A stretch of DNA of 64,000 nucleotides, taken from assembly GCA_965247995.1 (NCBI GenBank), contig OZ252041.1, positions 1,894,695-1,958,694 on the forward strand, in the 5' to 3' direction. Of this stretch, positions 27,614-37,706 are shown piece by piece (the stretch's first letter is position 1; the number at the start of each line of letters is the position of its first letter). The translations under genes and the position numbers were made by a program. The stretch comes from JASLZO01 sp965247995. Lineage in GTDB: Bacteria; Chloroflexota; Dehalococcoidia; UBA6926. The notes under the pieces are model-generated. The model saw only the letters and a list, made by a program, of their open reading frames with translations. It was not told the origin of the DNA and did not search any database.

Positions 27614-28900
27614 ATGAGCACGATTGAGAGCATCGTGGCTTCGGAGATCCTTGACTCGCGAGGAAATCCGACCGTGCAGGTCGAGGTCTGGCTTCAGGAC
27701 GATTCTCGTGGAGTCGCGGCCGTTCCATCTGGTGCAAGCACTGGCACTCACGAAGCGCATGAATTGCGCGATGGCGATCCGACCCGGTACGGCGGGCGCG
27801 GCGTGCTCCGTGCCATCGAGAACGTAAACGGAGAGATTGCCGAGACGCTCGATGGCGCAGATGCGCTGGACCAGGCGTCGATTGACAACGAGCTGATCGA
27901 GTTGGATGGGTCCGAAGACAAGTCACGACTCGGGGCCAACGCGATGCTGGGGGTGTCGCTTGCGGTCGCGAAAGCCGCGTCGGCTTCCGTCGACCTTCCT
28001 CTGTATCGGTACTTGGGTGGGTCGAACGCCAGGACGCTGCCGGTCCCGATGTTCAACATCTTGAATGGTGGCGCCCACGCTGCGGACTCCACCGACTTCC
28101 AGGAATTCATGATCGTTCCAGCCGGTACTGCCACATTCCATGAAGCACTGCGGATGGGCTCAGAGGTCTATCAATCGTTGCGGCGCCTCTTAGCCGAGCG
28201 GTCCCTCAGCGTGAATATCGGAGACGAGGGTGGGTTTGCTCCGTCCCTCGCGTCCAATTCGGAGGCCGCCGAGTTGATCGTCGAGGCGATTGGCAGCTCC
28301 GGATATCGACCCGGCTCTGATTGCTATCTGGCGATTGATGTGGCCGCGACCGAGTTCTTCGACCAAGGTTCTTACACCCTGCACCGCGAAGGACGAACCC
28401 TGGACACGGTTGGGATGATCGGCGTCTACTCCGAGTGGTTACGCGATTACCCCTTGGTCAGCATCGAGGATGGACTGGCTGAAGACGACTGGGACGGTTG
28501 GAAGGCGATGACGGCGGCGATGGGCGGCAGCATGCAACTGGTCGGGGACGACCTGTTTGTGACGAACAGCAGACGTGTATCGCGAGGGATCCGCGAGGGC
28601 ATTGCGAATGCGGTGCTGATCAAGATCAACCAAATCGGCACGCTGACTGAGACGTTTGACGTGATCGAACGCGCCCGGAGCGCCGGATACGCATGTGTCG
28701 TCAGTCACCGTTCCGGGGAAACGACGGACACGACGATCGCGGACCTCGCCGTTGCGACGGGGGTAGGACAGATTAAAGCCGGAGCGCCCGCGCGCGGCGA
28801 GCGCACGGCCAAATACAACCGGCTACTGGAGATCGAGGCCGAGCTTGAAGACGCCGGGCGCTATGCGGGCCGCGGCGCCTTCCGGAGTCTCGAAGACTAA
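27614..28900 (+). CDS. eno: Enolase
   Basis: Enolase (428 residues) interconverts 2-phosphoglycerate and phosphoenolpyruvate. Start ATG 27614 gives the canonical N-terminus [18 protein letters not shown]. Active-site motifs are [59 protein letters not shown] and the signature [10 protein letters not shown] longer in-frame reading from 27305 overlaps the LOG-like gene and is rejected. It converges on the RNA-binding protein gene with only 12 bases between stops. Confidence 0.97.
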   Translation: MSTIESIVASEILDSRGNPTVQVEVWLQDDSRGVAAVPSGASTGTHEAHELRDGDPTRYGGRGVLRAIENVNGEIAETLDGADALDQASIDNELIELDGSEDKSRLGANAMLGVSLAVAKAASASVDLPLYRYLGGSNARTLPVPMFNILNGGAHAADSTDFQEFMIVPAGTATFHEALRMGSEVYQSLRRLLAERSLSVNIGDEGGFAPSLASNSEAAELIVEAIGSSGYRPGSDCYLAIDVAATEFFDQGSYTLHREGRTLDTVGMIGVYSEWLRDYPLVSIEDGLAEDDWDGWKAMTAAMGGSMQLVGDDLFVTNSRRVSRGIREGIANAVLIKINQIGTLTETFDVIERARSAGYACVVSHRSGETTDTTIADLAVATGVGQIKAGAPARGERTAKYNRLLEIEAELEDAGRYAGRGAFRSLED

Positions 28901-28912
28901 GGAGCGGCGCGT

Positions 28913-29218
28913 CTACCAGCGCTGGCCGCCACCTCCACCGCCACCGCCACCGTTGCCTCCGCGCCGGGCGCCATCATCTCGCGGCCGGGCTTCGTTCACG
29001 GTCAACGGTCGTCCCTTCATCTCACGGCCGTTCATTTGGGTGATGGCCGCCTGCCCTTCCGTTTGGTTCGGCATCTCGACGAAACCGAATCCCCGTGACC
29101 GACCGGAGTACCGATCGATGATCACTCGGGCGGACTCAACCGCACCATGAGGCTCGAACGCTGTTCGAAGCTCATCGTCGGTGAGCTCGTACGGCAGGTT
29201 GCCTACGTAGATATTCAT
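28913..29218 (-). CDS. Glycine-rich RRM RNA-binding protein
   Basis: The protein has 101 residues. One RNA recognition motif fills residues 1-80 with RNP2 IYVGNL (3-8) and RNP1 RGFGFVEM (44-51). The tail is short, basic and glycine-rich (nine glycines in a row). Such single-RRM proteins in cyanobacteria and Chloroflexota are often cold-induced RNA chaperones. The SD AAGGAG lies six bases before the ATG. A TACAAT (29331-29336 on the minus strand) gives a 5' leader of about 110 bases, long enough for post-transcriptional control. Confidence 0.9.
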   Translation of the reverse strand: MNIYVGNLPYELTDDELRTAFEPHGAVESARVIIDRYSGRSRGFGFVEMPNQTEGQAAITQMNGREMKGRPLTVNEARPRDDGARRGGNGGGGGGGGGQRW

Positions 29219-29452
29219 GCAACGCTCCTTCCACCGACACTCCTCAACAAGGAAGCGCTCGCATGCGTTCGTGCAGGCTGAAAATTAAACGCGGTGAGCG
29301 GTTGGTCTAAACCAGTGTCGAAGCGCAGGCATTGTACCAAAGGATTCCATCCAGCAAACCGTTTTTTGTGGCTTGTATCGGGTGCGTCCCGTACTCCGTA
29401 GAATGTGGAGGGCATCTCCAGGGGGTCTGGGGGCCCAACGAAAGGGGATTGA

Positions 29453-30466
29453 ATGGCCACACGCATTGGCATCAACGGTTTTGGCAGGATTGGTAGGCAA
29501 GTCCTGAAGGCGACGATGGAGCGATACCCGGACGACCTGCAGGTCGTAGCTGTCAACGACCTCACGAGCCCGGAAACCAACGCTCATCTCTTGAAGTACG
29601 ACAGCACCTACGGCCGTTTCCCAGGTACGGTTGAGGCAACCGAAGACGCGCTCCGTGTGAATGGCACTGAAGTCAAGGTTACGGCTGAGCGCGATCCGTC
29701 ACGGATTCCGTGGGGCGACTTCGGCGCAGAAGTGGTTGTCGAGTCGACTGGGATCTTCACTGACGCGTCGAAGGCCGCCGGCCACCTCGAGGGGGGCGCC
29801 AAGAAAGTGATCATTTCGGCCCCGGCCAAGGGAGAAGATCTGACGATTGTTCTGGGCGTCAACGACGACAAGTACGAGCCCAAGGCGCATCGGATCATCT
29901 CTAACGCGTCATGCACGACCAACTGCATCGCACCGGTGGCGAAAGTGCTCCACGACAACTTCACGGTGATCAAGGGCCTGATGTCGACGATCCACTCGTA
30001 CACGAACGACCAACGGATCCTGGACCAGGTCCACGATGACCTTCGCCGTGCGCGCGCTGCTGCCGCCAACATCGTTCCGACGAGCACCGGTGCGGCACGG
30101 GCGGTCGGCCTCACGCTCCCCGAACTCAACGGCAAGATCCACGGGATGGCGTACCGCGTGCCGACCACGACTGTCTCGATCGTCGACTTCACCGCGGAAG
30201 TCGGAGTCGACGTGACGGTTGATGATGTCAACGCGGCGTTCAAAGAGGCTTCAGAGAAGACGATGCGCGGGATACTGGAGTACATCGAAGAGCCGCTCGT
30301 CAGTTCGGACTTCCGTGGGCATGATCACAGTGCCATCTTTGATGGCCTGTCCACGATGGTGATCGGCGGGAACCTGGTGAAGGTCCTTGCCTGGTACGAC
30401 AACGAGTGGGGATACAGTTGTCGTGTCGCCGACCTTGCGAACTTCGTAGCGAAGAAGGGACTGTAG
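29453..30466 (+). CDS. gap: Glyceraldehyde-3-phosphate dehydrogenase, type I
   Basis: GAPDH (337 residues) oxidises G3P with NAD(P). It has the Rossmann start [16 protein letters not shown], the catalytic Cys154 in [60 protein letters not shown] and the C-terminal [12 protein letters not shown]. No pgk or tpiA adjoins; eno lies nearby on the same strand, split by the RRM gene. A strong intrinsic terminator follows 14 bases after the stop. TTGTAT-N19-TAGAAT (29374-29404) is a weak promoter candidate. Confidence 0.97.
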   Translation: MATRIGINGFGRIGRQVLKATMERYPDDLQVVAVNDLTSPETNAHLLKYDSTYGRFPGTVEATEDALRVNGTEVKVTAERDPSRIPWGDFGAEVVVESTGIFTDASKAAGHLEGGAKKVIISAPAKGEDLTIVLGVNDDKYEPKAHRIISNASCTTNCIAPVAKVLHDNFTVIKGLMSTIHSYTNDQRILDQVHDDLRRARAAAANIVPTSTGAARAVGLTLPELNGKIHGMAYRVPTTTVSIVDFTAEVGVDVTVDDVNAAFKEASEKTMRGILEYIEEPLVSSDFRGHDHSAIFDGLSTMVIGGNLVKVLAWYDNEWGYSCRVADLANFVAKKGL

Positions 30467-30480
30467 CGCCGGATCTCGTT

Positions 30481-30518
30481 GGAGACGTCCGGCTACTCAA
30501 GTCCGGGCGTCTCCTTTT
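30481..30518 (+). terminator. Intrinsic terminator after gap
   Basis: GGAGACGTCCGG (30481-30492) pairs with CCGGGCGTCTCC (30503-30514), a 12-bp stem with one T-G pair and a 10-base loop, followed by TTTT. It closes the gap transcript before the giant membrane gene. Confidence 0.85.
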
Positions 30519-30536
30519 GGCCAGATCGAGTGAACC

Positions 30537-33500
30537 GTGTCTCGTTCCCCTGCCCTGAGCTTCCGCGTCCTTTTGTACGGGGCGATCGTTGTCGTTGCGC
30601 TCGCGCTCCGATTCGTTGGGCTCGATTGGGGCCCGTTCCATCCGGACGAATGGGCGATAAGCAGCGGGATCTACGGCCTCGATTGGCCGTCGTCGATCGC
30701 GAACGCTCTCTCGGCCGATAGCCCGCTCAATCCCAAGTCGTTCAACTACGGATCGCTGCCGATCTATGTGCTCCGCGTGTCCTCGGAGACCGGGGGTTGG
30801 CTCCGTGGGACCATCTCATTCATCCCATCAGATGTCGTCATCTGGCGAGCGTTGTCGGGAGTTGCGGATGTCGCGACGTTGGTGCTGTCTGCCCTGATCG
30901 CGCGGCGCTTGTTCGGTGAGCTTGCGGGTCTCCTTGCGGCGCTGCTCTATGCCGTGGCAGTCCTACCCATCCAACTGAGCCACTTCCACGCGGTTGACCC
31001 GCTAATGAACACGTTCTTGACGGGGGCTGCGGGTGCCGCTCTTGTGTTCGTCTTGGGTGGATCGGTGCGCTGGGGGTTCGGTGCTGCCGCGCTCGCGGGT
31101 CTGGCCGTGGCGACGAAGGCAACCGCGGTGCTGTTCGTTGCGCCGGTGGTCCTCGCGTGGTTTGTGTATTTGTACCGTGAGCGCCGGAGGCACGATGGGT
31201 GGTCGTTCGCGCCATTGGCGACAAGCGTGGGCGCTGTGTTGCTCGCATTTGTTGTCTTCGCCGTCGGACAGCCGTATGCGGTCCTTGATTGGGTCACGTA
31301 TCGCGATGACGTGCTCTTCCAAGCGCAGATGGCTCGTGGGGCGATCGAATTGCCTTTCACGATCCAATACCTGCAAACGACGCCTTTCCTCTATCACTTG
31401 CGGAATCTCGTGGTCTGGGGCCTGGGGTGGCCGCTCGGGGTCGTCGCCCTGTTCGCGGTGGTCTGGTTGGTCGTCCGGGGTATGCGAAAAAGGGACGCGA
31501 TGTCGATGCTGCTCGCGGCGGGCGTTGTGATCCCCTTCGTCCTGCTGGGCGGGCAGCAGGTCAAGTTCATGCGCTACCTGCTACCCCTCTACCCACTCCT
31601 CATCATCGGTGCTTCCGGACTCTTGGCAGTCTTGGTGCGGGCGTTGTGGTCCCGCGGCGGCCGACGCCGATGGGTCGGGGTCGCGGTCATGGCCGGGGTC
31701 GCTGTCCCGACGTGTGCATACGGTGTCGGGTTCGCGACGATCTATACGGTCCCACACACCGCACATCGGATGGCGGAGTGGGTGGACGACCACGTACCGA
31801 TGGGGGCGACGATCGCCATTGAGGCGTGGGACCAATGGTTACCGGGTTCGGGCCAGTTTCGGACGATCCAGGTCCATCCATACAACTCGGACGATGAACG
31901 CAAGGTGGAACACCTGACCGCGACGCTCCACGAGGCCGACTACGTCTTCTTATTCAGCAACCGAGCCTACGGTGCGCTGTCCCGACTGCCCGAACGGTAC
32001 CCGTTGATGCGGGAGTACTACCGGCAATTGTTAACCGGCGGTCTCGGCTTCGAGGTGGCGCATGTCGAGGCTACCTACCCGACCCTCTTGGGAATCACCG
32101 TCGCGGACCAGACACTGGAACCGTTGGGACTCCACACTCAGAACATTGGGCTGCCCCCTTATCCGGGTCTGGGGACGTTGGTGTTGGGGTCGGCCGACGA
32201 GAGCTTCACGGTCTATGACCATCCCTTGATAATTCTGCTGAAAAAACGTGCTGTCCTAGACCAGGGTGAATTGCGTTCGCGCCTCGAGCCGGCAGTGCTG
32301 GGGCCGCCCGCCAGCACCCCACCTGGATTCGATCCGCTGCTCACCATGACGCCGGCGCGGGCGCAGGCCCAACGCGAAGGCGGCACGTGGACCGGCATAT
32401 TCGCAGAGCGAGGGCTTTCAGTTGTGTCGCCGCTGTTCGCGTGGATTCTCGCGGTCCAGGCGATCGCGCTCATCGGGTTGCCACTGACGGTTCGGGTCTT
32501 CCGAGCCCTTCCCGATCGTGGATACCTGCTGGGCAAGACTCTTTCGTTGTTGTTGGTCGCTTATATCGCCTGGCTCCTGGTAAGCGTCGAAGCGGTCTCG
32601 TTCACCCGGGTCGCCGTTGGTGCGGCGATCGCCGCGTTGGGGGTTGCCTCAGCGGTTGTCGGGTATGCGACGCGCCGGCAGATCATCGACTTCGTTCGCG
32701 AAAGGTGGCGTCTCCTCTTAACGATGGAGATGCTCTTCCTGGTCGCGTTCCTGGCACTGGTGGTGCTACGCGCTGCGAACCCCGATCTGTGGCACTCCTA
32801 CCGAGGTGGCGAGAAGCCGATGGACCTGTCTTACCTGACGGCAGTTGTCAGGTCGACCCATCTTCCTCCATATGACCCGTGGTTTGCGGGCGGATTCCTG
32901 AACTACTACTACTTCGGTCAGTTCATCGTCGCCGTCCTGATTCACCTCACGGGAATCGTGCCCGAGGTTGCGTACAACCTTGCCGTCCCACTGCTTTGGG
33001 CGTTGACATTGGGGGGGTGCGTTTCGGTCGTTTACAACCTTGTCGAAGCGTCAAACATGCCCGTCGTTTTCACAAAGCGGCGGTCCGGCGGTGCGATCGC
33101 CGCTGGCATGTTGGCCGCGGCCCTCGTCGGATTGGCTGGCAATCTGGACGGAGCCTTACAGGTGTTTCAACGATTCTCGGCCGACGTGGGGCACGGCGTG
33201 ATCACTTCGGCCGCGCAGGCTGTCTTTGGGGGTGAGTTTGATTATTGGCGATCGAGCCGGATGATTGACGTTCCGGGTTCGATCAGCATCACCGAGTTCC
33301 CGTTCTTTACCTTCCTGTTCGCCGACCTGCATGCGCACCTCATCGCGATGCCGATCACACTGGTCGCCGCGGGTCTTGCACTGGCTGCCGCGCTCGCTGT
33401 ACACCGACGATTGGGTGTGGTGACGAGGCTTGCACCACTCGCCGGACTTGGGTTGGCCGTAGGAGCCCTGTTTGCCACGAATGCGTGGGACTCTCCGACC

Positions 33501-34814
33501 TATCTCCTCGTCGGAGTGGGCGCCGTTGCGATTGCCTACGTCTCCCGGGGGACCTCCATCGCTGCGACGGCAACTTACTCGGCGGTGATTCTTGGCACGG
33601 TGATCCTCATCGCCATCGTTGCTTTTGCGCCCTACCATGCCTCGAACGTTGCCTTCTATACCGACCTTGCACGGAGTCCCGAGCAGACACCATTCCATTC
33701 GTATGTCGCGATCTTCGGGGCCCCATTGTTCGTTCTTGTGGCGGCGTTGATCGTTCAGTTGCGGCGCGGTCAGAAGTCTCCGGCGGTCTTGGTGCGACCC
33801 GAATCGCCCGCGAGGCTGTCGGTGTTCGGGGGTTGGCACCACCCCGGCATGGTGCGCACTGTGCTGATGGTTGCCGGAGCATCAGTACTCGCGGCGTTCG
33901 TTTGGGCGGCGGGTTACGAAGTCGTCTCACTCAATGGTGTCCTGATCATCGCAATTGGCGTCGCGATGCGATCCCGAACGATTGACATGCCGACTCGGCT
34001 GGCGTTTGGCGCCGCTGCGTTGGCGTTGGCTCTAATCGCGGGTGTCGATGTGTACGCGATCGATGACCGTTTGGTCAGGATGAATACGATCTTCCGGGTG
34101 TACCTGCAAGCCTGGGTGCTCTTAAACCTGGCTGCCGGGTTTCTCGTCTGGAGGTTGTGGCGCGACGGAGCGTTCAGGCGCTTCTGGCGCTCTCCGCTGC
34201 GCACGGCGTTCGCCGTGGCACTCGCCATGCTTGCGGTTGCTGTGACCGTTTACCCGGTCCAGGGAACTCGCGCGCGGTTGAGCGACCGGCTCAACACCAC
34301 GCCGCTCACGCTGGATGGGCTGGCGTTCGCGAATGCGGCGACCTACCGTGACGTCGGCGGCGCGGTGGTCCGCCTCGACGCGGAGATCGAGGGGATCGAG
34401 TGGCTTCGGCACAACGTTGTCGGCAGCCCCGTGGTGGCGGAGGCTGCCCTGCTCGCCTACCCGGACGACGTGCCGTACTTCAGGGTGCTGTCACGCGTGG
34501 CTATGTACACGGGCCTTCCGACCGTGATCGGTTGGCCTTGGCACCAGACCCAACAACGCGGGATCGATCGGGTGGAGCCGACCGTGAACGCAAGGCTCGC
34601 TGACGTTCGCCGCCTCTACAGCGCCGGGGACCCAACCGTCGTGCGAGAGGTCGTGGCCAGATACAACGTCGAGTACGTTGTGGTCGGCCAGTTAGAGCGG
34701 CTCTATTATCCGCCTGAGGGCTTGTCCGTATTTGATGCAATGCCGGAACTTGAGCGGCATGACATCAACGATGTCTTCACGATCTTCCGGGTCTCCTCGG
34801 CCGGGCCTGCGTGA
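30537..34814 (+). CDS. Giant membrane protein: GT39/Agl23-like half fused to Chlor_Arch_YYY half
   Basis: The protein has 1425 residues, a GTG start and more than 20 hydrophobic segments. Residues about 1-620 resemble PMT/ArnT family 39 glycosyltransferases (GLDWGPFHPDEW at 29-40, the lipid-sugar-binding loop Asp, and HFHAVDPLMNTFLTGAAG). Residues about 690-1425 match the YYY family named from Chloroflexus and archaea, with WFAGGFLNYYYFGQF (about 782-796) and FADLHAHLIAMP. The likely role is lipid-linked sugar transfer or surface glycan assembly at the outer membrane face, using polyprenyl-phosphate sugars. The fusion of both halves in one chain is notable. It is monocistronic. Confidence 0.85.
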   Translation: MSRSPALSFRVLLYGAIVVVALALRFVGLDWGPFHPDEWAISSGIYGLDWPSSIANALSADSPLNPKSFNYGSLPIYVLRVSSETGGWLRGTISFIPSDVVIWRALSGVADVATLVLSALIARRLFGELAGLLAALLYAVAVLPIQLSHFHAVDPLMNTFLTGAAGAALVFVLGGSVRWGFGAAALAGLAVATKATAVLFVAPVVLAWFVYLYRERRRHDGWSFAPLATSVGAVLLAFVVFAVGQPYAVLDWVTYRDDVLFQAQMARGAIELPFTIQYLQTTPFLYHLRNLVVWGLGWPLGVVALFAVVWLVVRGMRKRDAMSMLLAAGVVIPFVLLGGQQVKFMRYLLPLYPLLIIGASGLLAVLVRALWSRGGRRRWVGVAVMAGVAVPTCAYGVGFATIYTVPHTAHRMAEWVDDHVPMGATIAIEAWDQWLPGSGQFRTIQVHPYNSDDERKVEHLTATLHEADYVFLFSNRAYGALSRLPERYPLMREYYRQLLTGGLGFEVAHVEATYPTLLGITVADQTLEPLGLHTQNIGLPPYPGLGTLVLGSADESFTVYDHPLIILLKKRAVLDQGELRSRLEPAVLGPPASTPPGFDPLLTMTPARAQAQREGGTWTGIFAERGLSVVSPLFAWILAVQAIALIGLPLTVRVFRALPDRGYLLGKTLSLLLVAYIAWLLVSVEAVSFTRVAVGAAIAALGVASAVVGYATRRQIIDFVRERWRLLLTMEMLFLVAFLALVVLRAANPDLWHSYRGGEKPMDLSYLTAVVRSTHLPPYDPWFAGGFLNYYYFGQFIVAVLIHLTGIVPEVAYNLAVPLLWALTLGGCVSVVYNLVEASNMPVVFTKRRSGGAIAAGMLAAALVGLAGNLDGALQVFQRFSADVGHGVITSAAQAVFGGEFDYWRSSRMIDVPGSISITEFPFFTFLFADLHAHLIAMPITLVAAGLALAAALAVHRRLGVVTRLAPLAGLGLAVGALFATNAWDSPTYLLVGVGAVAIAYVSRGTSIAATATYSAVILGTVILIAIVAFAPYHASNVAFYTDLARSPEQTPFHSYVAIFGAPLFVLVAALIVQLRRGQKSPAVLVRPESPARLSVFGGWHHPGMVRTVLMVAGASVLAAFVWAAGYEVVSLNGVLIIAIGVAMRSRTIDMPTRLAFGAAALALALIAGVDVYAIDDRLVRMNTIFRVYLQAWVLLNLAAGFLVWRLWRDGAFRRFWRSPLRTAFAVALAMLAVAVTVYPVQGTRARLSDRLNTTPLTLDGLAFANAATYRDVGGAVVRLDAEIEGIEWLRHNVVGSPVVAEAALLAYPDDVPYFRVLSRVAMYTGLPTVIGWPWHQTQQRGIDRVEPTVNARLADVRRLYSAGDPTVVREVVARYNVEYVVVGQLERLYYPPEGLSVFDAMPELERHDINDVFTIFRVSSAGPA

Positions 34815-34875
34815 CCCAACTGCGCAACACCGAGCGCGTCGGACGGAAGTGATGCCGGGGCGCCTCCGTGGCCTG

Positions 34876-34881
34876 TATAGT
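34876..34881 (+). promoter_or_regulatory. Candidate -10 for small membrane protein
   Basis: TATAGT lies 20-25 bases before the GTG codons at 34895/34901. It argues against the longer start at 34868, which would lie upstream of the transcription start. Confidence 0.45.
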
Positions 34882-34900
34882 GAGGTTCCCCGAGGTGCAT

Positions 34901-35185
34901 GTGGCTGACTATCCCTTGATCGCTCTTATCCGTGACATCGTCATCATCGTTCTAGGCATCTTATGGATCCTTGCGGCGACCGTCTTCATCGTTCTGATGT
35001 TCATGATCTATACCGGTCTCAAGCCTGTCCTTCAATCCTTGCGGATAACAACGGCAAACGCCCAAGTCACGACGACGATGGTGACGGACTCGGTAGTAAA
35101 ACCGCTGATCAGGGTGGTGAGCATCACCCGCGGCGTGCGAGCCGGCCTGCGGCGGGCAACGATGCTCATGCGCCGCTCTCGCTGA
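34901..35185 (+). CDS. Hypothetical single-TM protein (DUF948-like region)
   Basis: The protein is 94 residues from GTG 34901, with CCGAGG six bases upstream. One long hydrophobic segment (about 10-38) is followed by an amphipathic helix and a strongly basic end (RRATMLMRRSR). This shape resembles small membrane proteins that sit next to YtxH genes (DUF948-type), which it does here. I cannot assign a function. Confidence 0.6.
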   Translation: MADYPLIALIRDIVIIVLGILWILAATVFIVLMFMIYTGLKPVLQSLRITTANAQVTTTMVTDSVVKPLIRVVSITRGVRAGLRRATMLMRRSR

Positions 35186-35283
35186 ATCGGTCGAGGGAGG
35201 CCTATACCAGCGGGCCTAATAGTCGCGATAATGGGGTGACAAAGCTGGCCACACACTCACGATGACCAGTAGGAGGCACCTTG

Positions 35284-35580
35284 ATGGCTGATCGCGGCGG
35301 CGACAACGGAGGCTCGTCAATCTTCGCTCTCGGGTTCGTGTTGGGAGCTATCGTCGGTGCGGTCGTCGGCGTACTGTTTGCACCCCAGGCCGGTGTTGAA
35401 TCCCGTTCTGACCTGTTTGATCGTGGGACCAGCGTGCGCACCCGCGCACGCGCGCTGGGAGAGTCCAGTACCGATGCCCTACGCGACGCGATCAGCGAAG
35501 GCCGTGACGCGGCAGGCCGGGCTCGAGACGAAATGGAGGAGTGGGTCCGCCGGAGCCGCTCGTCCGGCGAGGACGCCTAG
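35284..35580 (+). CDS. YtxH-like small membrane protein
   Basis: The protein is 98 residues from ATG 35284, with AGGAGG seven bases upstream. It shows the YtxH pattern: a glycine-rich membrane segment (FALGFVLGAIVGAVVGVLFAP, about 14-33), then a helical region rich in Arg/Ala/Asp. In Bacilli such genes are general-stress induced. GATAAT at 35227-35232 may be the -10 box. Partner of the preceding small membrane protein. Confidence 0.75.
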   Translation: MADRGGDNGGSSIFALGFVLGAIVGAVVGVLFAPQAGVESRSDLFDRGTSVRTRARALGESSTDALRDAISEGRDAAGRARDEMEEWVRRSRSSGEDA

Positions 35581-35616
35581 TCGACCGTTCGGCACCACGT
35601 CGGTGCGGACCGAGGA

Positions 35617-36285
35617 TCACGCTATCCCGGTCAAGATCTCTTTCAAGCCGTCCTCGTCCTCTGGTCTAGCGACGGCTATGACTTCGTCACCGGCCTCGAG
35701 CACGATTTCCGGGGAAGCCAAACGAACGTCCTCCCGGTTCTTGTCGATCACGAGGGCGATCCTGGCGCGGCCAGGCAACGCAAGCTCACCCAAACGACGC
35801 CCTACGGCCGGAGAATCCCCGGGGACCTGGACATCGACGATCTCCCGGCCGGTCCCGGTCAGGCTGAGAACCGGGATCAATGGGTGAATGGGCATCTCTT
35901 GAGCGAGTTGGGCCATGATGACATCGGTGCTATTCACCGTGGCGTCGACACCAAGCACCATGAATATCTCTTTATTCTTGGGGTTGTTGATTCGGGCAAT
36001 CGTCCGTCCAACCTGGAACCGGTGTTTGGCCACTTGGCATGAGATCAAATTGTCCTCGTCGTCGCCAGTGACCGCGATGAAGGCGTCCGCCCGCGCCGTG
36101 CCAACCTCTTCCAAGACGGAGACTTCGCAACAGTCGCCCTGAAAGATCGCGCTACCGAGATCTTCCGCTATGACGGCACACCGTCGGTGGTCTCGCTCGA
36201 TGCAGACGACTTCGTGCCCCGCTGAGAGCAGCGCTTGAGAGAGTCCGAATCCGACCTTGCCACCGCCCGCGACGATCACGTACAA
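35617..36285 (-). CDS. trkA: TrkA/KtrA-type potassium channel regulatory subunit
   Basis: The protein has 222 residues with a TTG start. The N-terminal RCK (TrkA-N) domain has the nucleotide motif GGGKVGFGLS at 7-16, a Glu at the second strand end (VVCIERD), and AVTGDDEDNLISC. The C-terminal TrkA-C domain spans about 140-215 (GREIVDVQVPGDSPAVGRRL). It gates a TrkH/KtrB pore by NAD(H) or ATP/ADP binding. Its start lies just past the stop of the N-domain-only paralogue, so the two are coupled. No pore gene is adjacent; TrkH lies 3 kb away. Confidence 0.88.
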   Translation of the reverse strand: MYVIVAGGGKVGFGLSQALLSAGHEVVCIERDHRRCAVIAEDLGSAIFQGDCCEVSVLEEVGTARADAFIAVTGDDEDNLISCQVAKHRFQVGRTIARINNPKNKEIFMVLGVDATVNSTDVIMAQLAQEMPIHPLIPVLSLTGTGREIVDVQVPGDSPAVGRRLGELALPGRARIALVIDKNREDVRLASPEIVLEAGDEVIAVARPEDEDGLKEILTGIA

Positions 36286-36289
36286 CGCG

Positions 36290-36703
36290 TTACCTCCCGG
36301 ACCCTGTCCCGTTCATCCGCGCGCGGACGATCTCGGAAATGATGTTCGTCGAGCTGATCGTCTCTAGGCCGAGTTCATTGAAGAGAGCGGCACGGCTCTC
36401 GTCGTACACACGGGCCATGACGCGCGGCACTTTGAAGAGGTGTTTCGCGATCTGGGCTGACATCAGATTTCGATTGTCCCCCTGCGTAACCGCCACAAAC
36501 ATATCCGCCGATTCGATGTTCGCGCGTCGAAGCGCCTGCTCGTCGATGCCGTTCCCCACGATCGCGACTCCGGGAAATGTCAGCGGGAGCCGGCGGAAAG
36601 CGTCCGATCGCAAGTCCATAATTGTGACTGTGTGACCGTCGTCGGATAGGGCGGAAGCGAGGGTTGAACCGACCCTCCCGCAACCGGCGATAACGACTTT
36701 CAT
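36290..36703 (-). CDS. TrkA N-domain (RCK) protein lacking the C-domain
   Basis: The protein has 137 residues. It is a single Rossmann RCK domain: IAGCGRVGSTLASAL at 5-19, TIMDLR at the second strand end, GNGIDEQAL, AVTQGDNRNLMSAQIAKH. It stops where the TrkA-C domain would begin. It lies directly upstream of a complete TrkA in the same transcript, which suggests either a split two-subunit regulator or a heteromeric gating ring. The stop is clean with no trace of a frameshift. Confidence 0.85.
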   Translation of the reverse strand: MKVVIAGCGRVGSTLASALSDDGHTVTIMDLRSDAFRRLPLTFPGVAIVGNGIDEQALRRANIESADMFVAVTQGDNRNLMSAQIAKHLFKVPRVMARVYDESRAALFNELGLETISSTNIISEIVRARMNGTGSGR

Positions 36704-36722
36704 CGATTATTCCTTCCTGCGA

Positions 36723-37229
36723 TCACGCGTCGGTTGTGGCCGGTTCACGGAGCACCCAAACCGCGCAGGGCGAATGTTCGAGGACATACGGCACGGCGTC
36801 GCCTAAGGTGAACTCTCCGAAGCGCCGTTGGTGGTCCATTCCGAGGATGACGAGGTCCGCGTCGCGTTCCGTGATCTCATTGACCACCGCTGGGCCCGCT
36901 TGGCGCGCTTGGAGTAGCTCCGCAGCGACCTGGCAGTGCTGTTGGTTGCAGAACTCCTCCATCTCGGCAAGGGCCGCCTCTGCTACCGAGACCTGCTCGT
37001 TCATCGGCGCGTCCAACGGAAGCTCCCGTGGGACCTCGATCACGTACACGATGAACAACGAGCCTCGGTTCGATCGAACGATTTCGGTGGCTAACTCGAG
37101 CGCCTGGTGGTCCATGGCTGACCCGTTCACGGGAAGCAGGATCCGCTCCGCACGCGGTAGCTGGAGTTTGTGGCGACTGGGCAAGCCTAGGCGGAGCCCG
37201 CGCGTTAATGGATCAGTCGGTCGCCGCAT
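36723..37229 (-). CDS. Universal stress protein family
   Basis: The protein has 168 residues. The UspA fold begins at about 29 with RILLPVNGSAMDHQALELA, and VILGMDHQRRFGEFTLGDAVPYVLEHSPCAVWVL carries the family's G-2x-G-9x-G-like nucleotide region, here altered to MDHQRRFGEFTLGD. ATP binding is uncertain. It is first in the transcript with two TrkA-type genes, and Usp domains commonly regulate potassium or other ion transporters. The first 25 residues are basic and may not all be translated. Confidence 0.85.
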   Translation of the reverse strand: MRRPTDPLTRGLRLGLPSRHKLQLPRAERILLPVNGSAMDHQALELATEIVRSNRGSLFIVYVIEVPRELPLDAPMNEQVSVAEAALAEMEEFCNQQHCQVAAELLQARQAGPAVVNEITERDADLVILGMDHQRRFGEFTLGDAVPYVLEHSPCAVWVLREPATTDA

Positions 37230-37349
37230 CCGATCGGTGGTTTCTCATGGGGCGGAGTCAAGCCCGACGGATTATACGGGTGCTCTGTAGACGGCGCTAG
37301 CCGATGGTGCTGACCGAATCGCATTTCCTCAGGTGTTCGGACGTCTTTC

Positions 37350-37700
37350 CTAGGCGAGGCGTCCCAATAGCGCGCCGCCGAGGATATGCATGTGGAGGTG
37401 TGGAACCTCCGAGCGAGAGTCAGGACCCTCGTTCAACACCAACCGGTACCCGCTAACCATAATTCCCGCCTCTTGCGCCGTCCTATTCGCCACATCTGTG
37501 ATATGGCTCATGAGCGGCAATGTCCCCTGATCCATCGCACCGACGGAGCGTATGTGATCCTTGGGAATAACCAAGAGGTGGACCGGCGCCTGCGGATTGA
37601 TATCGCGAATCACGAACACTCGGTCGTCTTCGAATATGAACTCGCTTGGGACCTCATGGTCCCTGATCTGGCAAAAAATGCATGCGGATTGCTCCGACAT
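37350..37700 (-). CDS. HIT-family nucleotide hydrolase (HinT-like)
   Basis: The protein has 116 residues. It has the zinc-ligand pair CIFC near residue 8, the DINPQAPVHLLVIPKDHI strand pair, and the histidine triad PHLHMHILGG at about 99-108. HinT proteins hydrolyse adenosine phosphoramidates. It is separated by six bases from the metallo-hydrolase upstream on the same strand. Confidence 0.93.
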   Translation of the reverse strand: MSEQSACIFCQIRDHEVPSEFIFEDDRVFVIRDINPQAPVHLLVIPKDHIRSVGAMDQGTLPLMSHITDVANRTAQEAGIMVSGYRLVLNEGPDSRSEVPHLHMHILGGALLGRLA

Positions 37701-37706
37701 GACAGA

